NCBI RefSeq assembly: GCF_002105155.1
Contig: NW_019029049.1
Location: forward strand, 1-64,000
Origin: Lobosporangium transversale
Taxonomy: Eukaryota > Mortierellomycota > Mortierellomycetes > Mortierellales > Mortierellaceae
Reading direction: 5' to 3'
Length of the DNA: 64,000 nucleotides
Part shown: positions 51,981 to 63,265 of the stretch, in pieces
Position numbering within the stretch: the stretch's first letter is position 1
Layout of the letters: every line of letters starts with the position of its first letter
Program-made: the position numbers and the translations under genes
Notes under the pieces: generated by a model
Told to the model about the DNA's origin: nothing
Database searches by the model: none
Seen by the model: the letters and a program-made list of their open reading frames with translations, nothing else

Positions 51981-52605
51981 GAGTGCGTTTGGTTAGCACA
52001 GCCAAGTGTGGCTCGTGCTTAAATAAAGTTGCCTGTTTATTTATTATCTCAACTTTTGTAAACTATACTCTCTTTTCTAGTTTTCATTGGACTATAAACC
52101 ATGTACACCATTGCATACCTGGCTGCTTACAGTCAAAGAAGACTTCTTGAAATGATGATCCAGACATCGGTATGCTAAACCTGTACTCGATAAACTACAT
52201 CTAACGTATCAAAACAAGTTACATGTATAGTCCTTTTTTTTGTAGCTGTTGACTGTTTAATGAGCTTCGTTGCTTTTTGAATGGTTGGTTAATATTCTGA
52301 AGCTAAACCCTCAGACTTCAATCAGGTCTATACTGTATAACTGGATATGACCTGCTTTGAAGAATTATCCTTAGTAAGCGCCATTTACTCAATGTATAGT
52401 TTGCAGAGGCCAGCTCAGAATGGCCTCTGAAGAAGAAGACCAAATAAATGGTTATGTATTACGAAGAAACTGGACTACGAACCATTTCTTTGTTCCGGAG
52501 CTGCTGCTGCTATACTTCAATGATGGTAAGTGGTGATGGCAAATGCTGGTTTATCTGACCACTTGGCAATCAAGTGAATAGCATAGCATAGCATAGCATA
52601 CTCTT

Positions 52606-53284
52606 GACCCATATTAGAATCGTTTCGTATACTTCACCATTACTACTATCCTAATGAAAAAGAGGGTTCATTCTGCTAAGAGTCTGTGACCAAGTCTTCG
52701 TGCCTATTATTCGAGACTCTTTTTAAGACTGAGAAGTGAGAGAGTACCAAGTGTCATCATACGCTTTGCTCTAATGTCTGTACACGCCTATTGGCCTGCA
52801 CAAATTCATTTGGCGGTAAAAAAAAAAAAAAAAGCGACAGCATTACTCAACATGCCCATACGGAATGGTTTTTCCTTTCCTGATATCAGCTTACACATTA
52901 GAAAAGAAAAGAAAAGAAAAGAATGAGAAAGAGAACTCCTCCTTCCAAATGCTGGGCAATAATGAGTAGGAATCGTTACCAATCTGTGAGGCCGGAAAGA
53001 TCACCAATCAAGGAGTGAGAGAGTTGCGTCCCGTGTAGTATAAAGTGTTACGACAGGGACGGGGACAAAGATGAATGAGAACCATAGCTCAAGTACAAAC
53101 ACAATGTTACAGTCATCACATACACCTGGCTTTTTTTACCAACACTGAGGGCTCTACCAGGCATTTGTTCGTCAAGCTTGCTTTATTATTTTCTTTTGTT
53201 GTCTTGCAAAAGCACAAGCTAGGACATGGTCAGGTTAGTGATGGCATCAACCATCACTTTGTGCTTGGCGAAGCTGTGTTCTAC
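52606..53284. other. Non-coding upstream region of the NLR-like gene
   Basis: Preceded by a short AGCAT microsatellite (52580-52605) and containing an A-rich run. No gene recognised; it may include regulatory sequence, but no specific site could be assigned. Confidence 0.4.
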
Positions 53285-53825
53285 TCCACTTGTCACAGGT
53301 GGAAACTATTTAATCTTTCCCATGCATGTGAATGTGCCTACACAGCCCATCCATTCAAAGCATGATCTCACGGATCCATCCTCATTCACTTCCTTCCTTT
53401 CCTTCAGGTACCAAAAAAACAGATCAGTCGAGCAGAAACGATAAAAACCAACTGACCTTTAGTCAACGCACATTGTAAAGAAAAAAGTAGCTGAATGAGT
53501 AATTACCAAAGCAACAGTTGTACAAAGACAGGGAGATGCATGCGTCTAATCTTTCATCAGCCTTCGCCATTTGTCTTTCATCTTTCATCTTTTTATTCTT
53601 CATCCTTCAGTACATTAGACGATTCCAATCGCCTTTCTTTTTTATTAGTTCGAATCTCGAATCCTTAAAGCATACATGCATGTAAGAGACAGACAAACAT
53701 GACTGGAGCACGCAAGAAAACCTTTTTTCAGACTCACCACTGACAAACTGTCTTTTGACAACCATTCTTCTCTTAGTGGTGTGGGTAGGAATACCATCTA
53801 CGAGCAAAGACGAAAGCAATAGACC

Positions 53826-56800
53826 ATGTTTGGCAACACCAATTCTCCCTCACGCAGTGCACTCTCGCCAGCACAGGTTCTGAGACTCTTTGACTTGTAC
53901 ATGCAAGGCACTCGCACCATAGACGACGATCGCATCCTAGTGACGGAGCTATGCCTCGATGCTGACTCTGTACTGTCTCGTATTCAGAAGCCTTGGAAAA
54001 AGTCCTTTGCTTCAATGACTTCAGCCTCTTCGACCTCTTCAGGTTCTAATGAAGACATGGTATTGCACCAAAGTATTGGCTCAGCCTACTATCAACTTGC
54101 TCGCTTGTTTGAGCAATTGGGTCACTCAGCTGATGCACAGAGACGAGACAAGAAAGCAGAGAAATGGGGATACATCCAAGGGAGCAACGACAACAACAAC
54201 AATAACAATAACAGCAATGTCACTGCTAACCAACAAGTCAACGGACCCAGCAGTAGCAAATTGAGCAAGATGATGGAAACAGTGCAATTCGCACCAGTAC
54301 AGGCCATTGCAACTATATCAAAGGACATATTCAACCACAATGAATCTCCAACAGTCATCAAGTACAACTTACCAGATGCCGATGCAAGTCTAGATGATAT
54401 TTACCAGCTTGCATATTGTCTCAGTCTGCTTCTTATGGCTCCTATCCAAACAAACGATCTTAATAGGCTTGAGAAAGAGTGGTATCAGGCCATATCAAGC
54501 AATCAGGATGAACATGGTCGATTGCGTAAGCTGGGATCGGATGTGGTTGAACTGTTTATCAAGGATGAGATTAAGACCGAAGCTACTGTTGCTGAGGTTG
54601 TGGCTCTGGCACCAGGTCTTGACCAAACACAGTTCAGAGCACTACTTGCGGCTTTGATCAATGACATCAGCCATAACATCATGCTGGGGATTCATTTACT
54701 GGAAGGACTGGCTCAGTTGATGCAACATGCTCCTCTTGGATATCTCGACTCGGATGACCTTGTCACAATCCTCAATACTCTCAATTCTCGCTTGCAAAGC
54801 ACACATACTCAATCTAGAGATCATCTATATCGCCTCTCATCTACAGTCTCACATGTCCTCGATGCCATGGTCAATAACCAAGTCAAGGGTCTGAAGCGAG
54901 AACAACTCCATGAGCCACTTGCAGTATACCTCAAAGGATTGAAAGAGAGTTCAGACCCTCATCTAGTCTATCAGTCAGCTTATGCTTTCCAAGCACTATT
55001 GCACATTCCAGACGACGAATCGACAGTGCAAGGCATTCTCCGACGGACATCAGCAGTACTCCGAGGAGTGTTTGGAGTAGTGAGTGCAGTCAAAGACATG
55101 GATATGAATGCCTTTATGGATGAGATAAGAAAAGGGACTTCCATCTGTGACAGATATCATGGACAAGAGTCTAGAGGTGTACAAGGGAACAACATCACTC
55201 TATGAGAGTGGAGTGGCGTTCAGAGAGTGTATGGAAGAAGGACTCAGCTTCAGTCGCAAGTCAGGATGGTATCCAGCACTTCGAGTAGCTGATGGACTAC
55301 TGCAGAGAGGCGAGCTGACCAAGTTCAAAACTCTTGTGTGTGGAGTATCCTGTCGAAATGAAGTAGCATTCCAATGGGGACTCTGTCAGATGTTGGGACA
55401 GGTTGCAGCAGATACAAAGTGGAGCATGGATATTCGGCAGGATGCCGTCACATTCTTAGGAGAGATATACAGGAATGACAAGGAGTGGGGACAGCATATA
55501 CGCATTAAGCAATGGATCATAAATATCCTTAGACAACTATCCTCGTTACCACCAGATGGTTTCCAAGCATGTATTCCATTCTTGTATGGATAATGTTTGG
55601 TGACAATGAGGCTAAACATTATATACTAACTCATGTACTCTATACATGTTTTCGCTCCTTCTTTCTGTTCACATTTATTTTAGCTGCAAACACTCTTTTG
55701 AATGATCTCAAGGTGGATGGAGGTGACCAAAAACAGGAGCTATACAGGACCTCTCTTCAAGAGCCATTGGTCCAGTTCTCCTCTATTTCTAGACTCTCTC
55801 GACCTAAATCTTCACACCTACTTGATCGTGTACAGAAGAAGCCAGGTGTTGAGGATAGTCTACGTCAACTAAAGAGGCGACGGATAGATATTGGAAATAG
55901 TCAAGGGTTCTATGTCCAGCAGTATGCCAAAGCAAGTCCTCAAGCGAGCGATGACGACGGTTCTTGTTGATGGACAAAGTGAAAGAGTTCCTAGACAGCA
56001 AGCAGAAAGTGATGCTTGTGCAAGGAGATTCAGGAGCAGGCAAATCCACATTCAACCGCACTCTAGAGCGTATGCTTTGGGAGACATATCAAGAGAGACA
56101 TGGTCGGATTCCACTGTTCATCAACCTTCCAGCCATCGACAAGCCAGAGAAGGATCTGGTTGCAAAGCAACTGCGAGACTACAGTTTCACAGACTCAGAG
56201 ATTAAGGAACTGAAGATGAGTCGGTCATTCGTGTTGATCTGTGATGGATATGATGAGAGCATGCAGACCAACAACCTGTATGCATCCAACCAACTGAATA
56301 AGCCTGGAGAATGGGAATGTCAGATGGTGATCAGCTGTCGCAGTGAGTATCTTGGATCGGACTATCGAGATCGATTCCAACCTATGGACCGTAATCACCA
56401 AGCAGATAGTGGATTGTTCCAAGAGGCAGTGATTGTGCCATTCTCAGAGGCACAGATTGAAGACTATATCGAACAGTATGTCAACTCTATGGATCTGCTG
56501 TGGAGTGTGGAGGACTATAAGGGTGCACTCAAGATGGTCCCTAGCCTACAAGAGCTTGTGAAGAACCCATTCATATTGTCGATGTCACTAGAAGTACTCC
56601 CACGGATGGTGGATCCAAGTCTTGAGGTCATCAATAGCAAGATCAAGCGTGTTACATTGCATGACCAGTTTGTTGAGCAGTGGCTGGAGCGAGGCAAGAA
56701 GCGACTAAGCGAGACATTAAGACCAGAAGATAGGAGGATGTTCAGAGTGTTGACAGATGAAGGGTTTGCAGAAAATGGGATCAAGTACCTGAAGGAACTA

Positions 56801-59800
56801 GCCGTAGCGATCTACAAGCATCAAGATGGCAATCCAGTGATGGAATATTCGCCATCCAAGGATAAAGGCACATGGAAAGAAGCGTACCTCAGCAAAGAGA
56901 ATAGAAGGAACCTATTACGTGAGGCATCACCACTCACTCGCACAGGCAATCAATATCGGTTTCTCCATCGATCTATTCTAGAGTACTGTCTAGTACGATC
57001 GATATTTGAGCCACAACCGATGGTGAGTACGTCTGCAAATGATGGAGAAGCAAAGGCGACTACACCACCGTCTCGTCGACAGAGTATTAGTTCGATATTC
57101 AGTTTCGAAGGCATGGATATCAACGAGAGCGAGCAGGAAGTGGAAGTGGCCACACCTGATGAGGCATCACCTTTAGTATGGAGGAGTTTTGTAGATGAGC
57201 CATCTATTCTTCAGTTCCTGGAGGATCGTGTCCGTCTTGAGCCGGTATTCAAACAGCAGCTGTATGGATATGTAGAACTCTCGAAGAGTGATAACAAATG
57301 GCGGATAGCAGCAGCGAATGCGATGACTATCTTGATCCGATCAGGCGAGTCATTCATCGGAGCAGACCTGCGAGGCATCCAGATTCCAGGAGCCAACCTC
57401 AGTCATGGTATTTTTGAGTATACACAGCTGCAAGGAGCAGATCTGAGGAAGGTTAACTTACGGAAATGTTGGCTTCGTTCAGCAAACCTGAGTGGAGCAA
57501 AGATGGCAGGGATACAGTTTGGCGAATGGCCACTTCTTGAAGCCAGTGGCGATGTATTGGGTGGGGCATATTCACCTGATGGCAAGACACTCGCTGCAGT
57601 TATCAGAAACGGATCATATAGCAAATCGATCATCGTGTATGACACATCAACATGGGAGAAACTCTTGGCTTTAGAAGACGATGTAGATCCCGACCGGCCT
57701 TTATACTCACCAGACAGCAGATATATTGCCTCCTGGGACTATAAGGAAAGCGTAGTTCTAATTTGGGATGTAGGATCGGGAGCATTGGTTCACAGATTGG
57801 TGGGCCATACAAAGGCTGTCCGCTGTGTAGCGTACTCGCCAAGCGGGAACGATCTTGCCTCAGCTAGCGATGATGGCTCAGTGCGAGTGTGGGACACCCA
57901 AACAGGCGATCTCATATATATGTTAGAGGGCCATAGTGGCCCCATATGGAGTGTGGCCTATTCACCTGATGGAAAGCAGATTGCAACTGGCGGTGAAGAC
58001 AAGAAATTGCGGCTGTGGGATGCGACATCGGGGCAACAGTCGATGTTGCTGATGGACCATGAGAATTGGATTGAGCAAATTGAGTATTCACCTAATGGTC
58101 AGGAAATCATAACTCGTTGTTCTTATGATACCTGCCTGCATGTGTGGGATGTTGGATCAGGTCAAAAGAAGTTTTATTTGGAACATGATGATGATGTCGA
58201 TGGGATACAGTATTCACCTAATGGGAAGTTTGCTGCCTCGTTCACCCAGACGGTGATATATCAGTGGGATATGCAAACAGGGCAAGTCATTCATACTTTT
58301 GATAAGGAATTTAATTGTATCAATGGTCTAAAGTATTCACCAAACGGAGAAACGATAGCTGCTTGCGATCAGAGCAACACAATATGGCTTTTGGATGCGA
58401 GATCAGGGCAACTCATGAATACCTTCTACGGTCACTCGGATCGGATAAGGTGCTTGGCATATTCACCAAACAACCACCAGATTGCGTCCTTCAGTAAAGA
58501 CGAAACGGTACGTCTATGGGATACTCGACCACAACAATCCAGTCACGACTTACATAGCTATTCAGCAGGAATCCTTGGCATAATGAGCTCGCCGGATGGG
58601 CAGCAAATAATTTCACGCAGTCGGGATGGAACAGTGCGTATGTGGGATGCAAGGACAGGACAGTCCATCTACACTTTGCAATACCCCGATAAAGATATAA
58701 AAGATATCAAGTATTCACCTGATGGCCGGTTGCTTGCCTCTCGCCGTGGAGCTTCATGCATCTATCTTTGGGATGTCCGAACAGACGTACTCGTTCACAC
58801 TTTGGAGCTACAAGGTGAAGGTGCTGATGATATCGAGGCCTTTGATTTCTCACCTATTGGCCACCAAATTGCCTGTGGTCATTATTCTGGAAGAGTGACT
58901 ATATGGAACACACAAACAGGAGAGCTCATCCGCACACTACATGGCCACAAAACATATTTAACGATTGTGGTATTCTCACCTAATGGCGACCAGATTGCTT
59001 CGTACAATAGCGGTGGAAACATCATAGTCTGGAAAGCTCAATCATGGGAACTCCAGCATGAAGTGAGTGTTGAAGTGAGTGATAGAGATTTCCGTTACTC
59101 TTATATCGCATACACGCCTGACAGCCGGAAGATAGTGTTGTGGAACAAGCTTACTCGCAACTGGAAAGTATGGAGTGCAGGAACGGGTGGGATATGTTAC
59201 GAAATACAGTTTGACGATGAGCTAAATTGTATAGCATTTTCACCATGCAGTCAACAGATGGCTGTTGGACATAGGAGAAGGCTGTTTAGGGTGGGGGATA
59301 TTGAAACAGGGTCAATACTATGGGTGCTTGAAGGACATATTGACACGATTACTGATATTGCTTATTCGCCTGATGGAAGATACATTGCCTCAAGCAGTGA
59401 GGACATGACAGTGCGAGTGTGGGATCCGAAATCAGGCCAGTGTTTGATTGTAATCCCATGTGAAGGTGGTTATGCTAAAACGCTTGTATGGAATGCTTTT
59501 GAAGAGGGCCACTATTTGGTTACAGGCTGTCAGGATGGTTCTATCCGGATGTGGCAGATTGTGAAGGAGAATGAGGAATACCAATACCACCTAAAGTGGA
59601 GCACCAGACAAACGTTCCTTAATGCAAACAACACTCGTATTCAGGATGTAGATGGGTTGAGTGAAGCCAACAGGAAGCTTTTATTCCAACGTGGAGCTAT
59701 AGACGAGCAGTCCTCCTCTTTGGCTGTGCATGAGGCGATCAAGAGTGTAGGGACGCCACCTATAGCATCCAAGACCAAGAATGGGCCCAGTCAAGTGAGC

Positions 59801-59986
59801 CATTATCAAGAACCACCAACAAAGGTAGATTTAGAGGCAGCTCTAAAGACAGAAGGGCTGAACGAAGGAACACGATTGACAAGGTTGACAGAAACAAGCC
59901 AGTTGATCGGAGGATACCGGTACAAATGCAGAGTATGCAAGGAATGTAGTATTGCACATGTCATTTCATGCGAACCATGTGGGTAA
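53826..59986 (+). CDS. NLR-like protein: helical N-terminal domain, NACHT, pentapeptide repeats, WD40 (two apparent frameshifts)
   Basis: Exons 53826-55570 and 55684-59986; the 113-nt intron (donor after GCAT, TACTAAC branch, TTTTAG acceptor) is confirmed by the matching intron in the dead paralogue. The N-terminal 560 residues are mostly helical (ARM-like), with an Asn run (NNNNNNNS). The NACHT ATPase follows, with P-loop GDSGAGKS at about 56022-56045 and RSFVLICDGYDES as Walker B. Then come pentapeptide repeats (ADLRGIQIPGANLSHG, about 57360-57520) and about 14 WD40 repeats (57550-59570; for example VRVWDTQTG, LRLWDATSG), enough for two propellers. The end is Cys-rich (KCRVCKECSIAHVISCEPC). 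Likely an intracellular sensor that oligomerises on binding ligand. Two breaks: near 55136 (8 bases fewer than the paralogue) and near 55965 (one base missing). It could be a recent pseudogene or carry assembly errors. Confidence 0.85.
55571..55683 (+). other. Intron of the NLR-like gene
   Basis: GTATTC donor, TACTAAC at 55627, TTTTAG acceptor. The phase-1 join (T|CT) gives SANTLLNDLK; the paralogue has the same join with a GTACGT donor and gives SANTLFKDP. Confidence 0.75.
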
Positions 59987-60417
59987 AGAGTATAGATTAA
60001 AGAATGTGGATAGACAAGAAGTCGTTCGGGATATAAAATAAAGTGCGAGCATTGCCTCTTTATAATCACGCCATAAAAAAGAAAGTGCTTGTTGAATAAG
60101 AGAGGATAGCTTGAGAGAGATTGTTATATTTATAGAAAAATTTTTAGTAGCTACATCTAAATACTAGGGATCTGAACAAACCGACCAAGTAGACTGTATC
60201 ACCACTTTCAGCACTCAGTAGTTGCTATATATTGAAGCAGGTAGAAAAATTAGGTACTGTGTTTTACTGTGTGTCGATTTTTTGTTTGTAGTTTTTGAAA
60301 TGGAGAAAAAGACCCGAGTCAATAAAAGTTATGCAAAGATACTATCCGTTGTATATATTAGTAACGCTTTTATTTTCGAAATCCTTTATTTTGCCTTCAT
60401 GAGACAAAGCACTAGAG
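59987..60417. other. 3' flank of the NLR-like gene, no further gene
   Basis: AT-rich, with possible AATAAA-like polyadenylation signals (for example near 60039 and 60323). No coding frame recognised. Confidence 0.4.
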
Positions 60418-60708
60418 TCGGCCAGCTCGTATAAGACTAAAGCAGGGAACATTTAGGGGACAGGAGAAGTAGCAGGAATTAAAAAAACAGGAAGTCATAA
60501 ATTGCCATAACAGATGCAATGGGCTGAAAGCAAATCGCAATCAAATCCTAATTAGGCCACTGGTAGCGTTGGCGATGACAGTCTGTGGAGGGAAGACAAA
60601 TGAGAATGAGGAACTGTAATGGTAGGGAAGATCATTAGGAAGGAAAAGGAGATTGAGGAATGAATGTTGGAAGTGCAATTTATTGCATCAGTTCTGACAC
60701 GCACCATA
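60418..60708 (+). repeat. Right-end relic of the Tc1 element
   Basis: Starts in the transposase C-terminus (TATAAGACTAAAGCAGGGAA matching 47177-47196) and continues through the right inverted repeat to GACACGCACCATA. It has the same orientation as the element at 45860-47462. Confidence 0.75.
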
Positions 60709-60948
60709 TTTCTGTTGCAACGCTCTTCTGCTCTGCCTCATCATCAACTCTCTGAAAACATAAAAACATAGCTTAATGTTTATTTTTTTATTGAGCTATG
60801 GATTGACTCTGTGTTCAGATTTGAATGTGGACCAACACTACATTAAGAATGAACGCAAGAGACTAACAATTGTGGTAACTGGTTCGCTAATTTTCAACAC
60901 TTCACAGTAGCTATTTTTGTTGCCTATGTGTCATTGCTACATTCTTTG

Positions 60949-63150
60949 TTAATGTGTCGCTGATATCGTTATGCCTTTGAAGTCAAATGTACCTCTTATC
61001 CATTTCTTATCCAAGGTAGCTCTTCTTCGTTGCTTGATCATATCAAATGTCGATAGTGCAATTGCCTAATATCCCAACGAGGAACAGAGCAGAGTAAGTA
61101 CTATTAATATAACGTGTTTCCGCTGATTTCCCTTAATATTATGGTTATCAGCATACCCTTGCAGACACCAGAGGTCCGATACCAAGAAGCAGCGAGAGTT
61201 CAAGTGGTCCTGAAACAAGTCGAAATGTTCCTAGCGACTGTAAGTGGTAAATAGCCTCGGAATGAATGCTCAAACGGTATGCATCCACTGACATACCTCT
61301 GCCATGTATGAGAATGACAGGTGTGAGAAATCCTGCTTTGTACAAGCCGTCTACGGCTTCTTTACCCATGAAGACCAACTTCATATAATCATCCTGCATA
61401 ACCTTCTTTGATGCCATCGCTGTCTTAAATTCACCTAAGACAATTGAGTGTGCTCCAGTCGACACTTGATAATCAGGCAATTGTAGCCTGGCATCAGGAT
61501 CCTCAAATCTTCCAGATCGCAGTGAATCGCGACTCCTAGAAAAATACAATTGTATGTCAGTTATATAATATTAAAATAGCAGATTGCATTCTCTATCACT
61601 ACTGAACCCATCAATATCTTACCATCGAAACGAGCACCCTGCAAAGTCACCAAATGTTCCAGTCAACAATGGCTTGATGAGGCAGTTAGTAAACGTATCT
61701 TCGTTATCACCTGCACCCTTTCTGTACCAGTTGCAGTCTAACCAGAGTCCTGCCTTCCAGAAGTATGATGATATGGCACGGTATACGATTGATGATGCTA
61801 ATCTTGGTTCCTGCTCGAACCATTCTCGGAGTTGATTATACGAGTATGTTGTTGCATAGGCTGCAAGCCGTCCAAGAAGGTCTAGTTCTCCGGGCTGTAA
61901 GCTGATGGGGTTGTGAGATGGGAATGCCTCATCAACCTTCTCGACAGGAAGCAAGCGTAAGAGCAGCAACCTAGAAACAACAAAATTTGTCAGCCTATCA
62001 TTACCCACAAAAATGATTGTGTTAGAGATGCTATCAATGTTCGTATTATGCACATTCTAAAGCTGCCTTACAAATATTAACAGCAGATCTTCTACATCAG
62101 TCCGTGTTGACTGCGTTATTATGGCTCTTCGATCTCTCATAACTGTAGTTGAAATATCACAGCCACCAATCACAAGGCAACCCTCTGTTGATAGTTGACT
62201 TGAAAACTCCCCTGGACCAACGAGAGAATCCATCTCAATTGGCTCTGGTATTTCTCCAGCTAGTTCTTCATCATGTGTAGCTGCTGAGTCTGTTTCTAAT
62301 TCCTTTTCCCCAAGTTGAAAGTCTTCATCCTCCGATTCACCTGACACAAGATTGAAATGCAACGCAAGGTGCGGTGGTTCTTCTTCTTCACCTTCCATAA
62401 GCAAAAGTCTTCGCTTGTTGGCTGCATCTTGATGTAGTAAGTCTTCATAAAAATAATCTGTTCGGAAACTTGACTCACGTATTCTCAGGATGTTACTAGC
62501 ATGCTCACGGACTTGACCATCGACCGCTGCCTTGTATCTTATCGCGTCTAGACTTTTTGTATATCGCCGATATGCCTTGTTTGATGTCAGATGCTTTTTT
62601 CTTTAATAAATCGCTGCAAAATGCGCGTACGTTTGTCCATTCTGAAATCGGGTTGTTGAAGAAAAATTGATCTACTTGATCCTCTTCATCGAACAAACGT
62701 GACAAGAGCGCGTTACTATACTATGGCCATCAACATGAGGCTGTTCGGTACAAAAAGTGTAGTATCAGAATATACGATAAAGTATACAGACCTCCTACCA
62801 TGTTAAGAGCTACACAAATGAAACAAGATCGCACTTCAAACTTACAGTACTCTCTTCTTTTTCTGAAATTTCGCTTGCTTTCCGCTTCGACGGTGGAAGT
62901 ATTTCATCAACTACTGTCACAAACCCCTCGTCAGTGTTTTGAGCTTTCTTGCCTATGCCTATATTTATCGATAATACAAGTATGAATAACATCAACAACA
63001 ACAATAATAGTTACCATAATGATGTCTTACCATTGGTGCCACTAGCTCCGGTTTGAACAGGCCCTTTGCTTGCGGAGGATTCAATAGCGATCCTGTTACG
63101 TCCTGAGGCTAGGGAGTGCACCCAAATGGGGCATTCTCCTTTTTATTCAT
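60949..63150 (-). pseudogene. Second PD-(D/E)XK nuclease-like gene, multi-exon, with frame breaks
   Basis: Minus-strand exons that can be placed: 63150-63031, 62958-62846, 62720-62073, 61970-61623, 61535-61157, 61065-60949 (stop TAA). The best joins keep phase (62846/62720, 61623/61535, 61157/61065). The protein reads SRLFDEEDQVDQFFFNNPIS..., a leucine-rich middle (LLLLRLLPVEKVDEAF), FTNCLIKPLLTGTFGDFAGC, then LQLPDYQVSTGAHSIVLGEF followed by K, a PD...EXK motif. Breaks: one extra A in the A6 run at 62595-62600, a phase mismatch between the third and fourth exons, and probably one base near the start. A TATA-like box is at 63186-63193. It has the same overall pattern as the gene at 25855-28021. 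Classed as a likely recent pseudogene, unless the indels are sequencing errors. Confidence 0.65.
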
Positions 63151-63185
63151 AGATCAGAGCAATTAGTGACGGCTATGTTAGAGCC

Positions 63186-63193
63186 TATATAAG
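63186..63193 (-). promoter_or_regulatory. TATA-like box upstream of the second nuclease-like gene
   Basis: CTTATATAGG on the minus strand, about 40 bp before the candidate ATG at 63150. The assignment is positional only. Confidence 0.35.
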
Positions 63194-63265
63194 GCTCCGA
63201 CCTAGCTAAAATAGTAAACAACTTTTGATCTCCTTGACTTCCGACTTACCATAAAATATTTCAAA

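Larger units (their letters stand above)
51405..54000 (+). repeat. Inverted segmental duplication, right arm (partner 21755-23890)
   Basis: Holds the upstream region and first 60 codons of the NLR-like gene plus a DIRS-A foldback (51759-51980), in mirror order to the left arm. The right arm is longer between about 52620 and 53250, where the left arm has less sequence. Confidence 0.85.

Noticed and set aside
53640-53665. tRNA-like TTCGAATC segment upstream of the NLR-like gene
   Set aside because: No acceptor, D or anticodon stem could be formed around it, and the same text in the duplicated arm (about 21968-21990) also lacks them.
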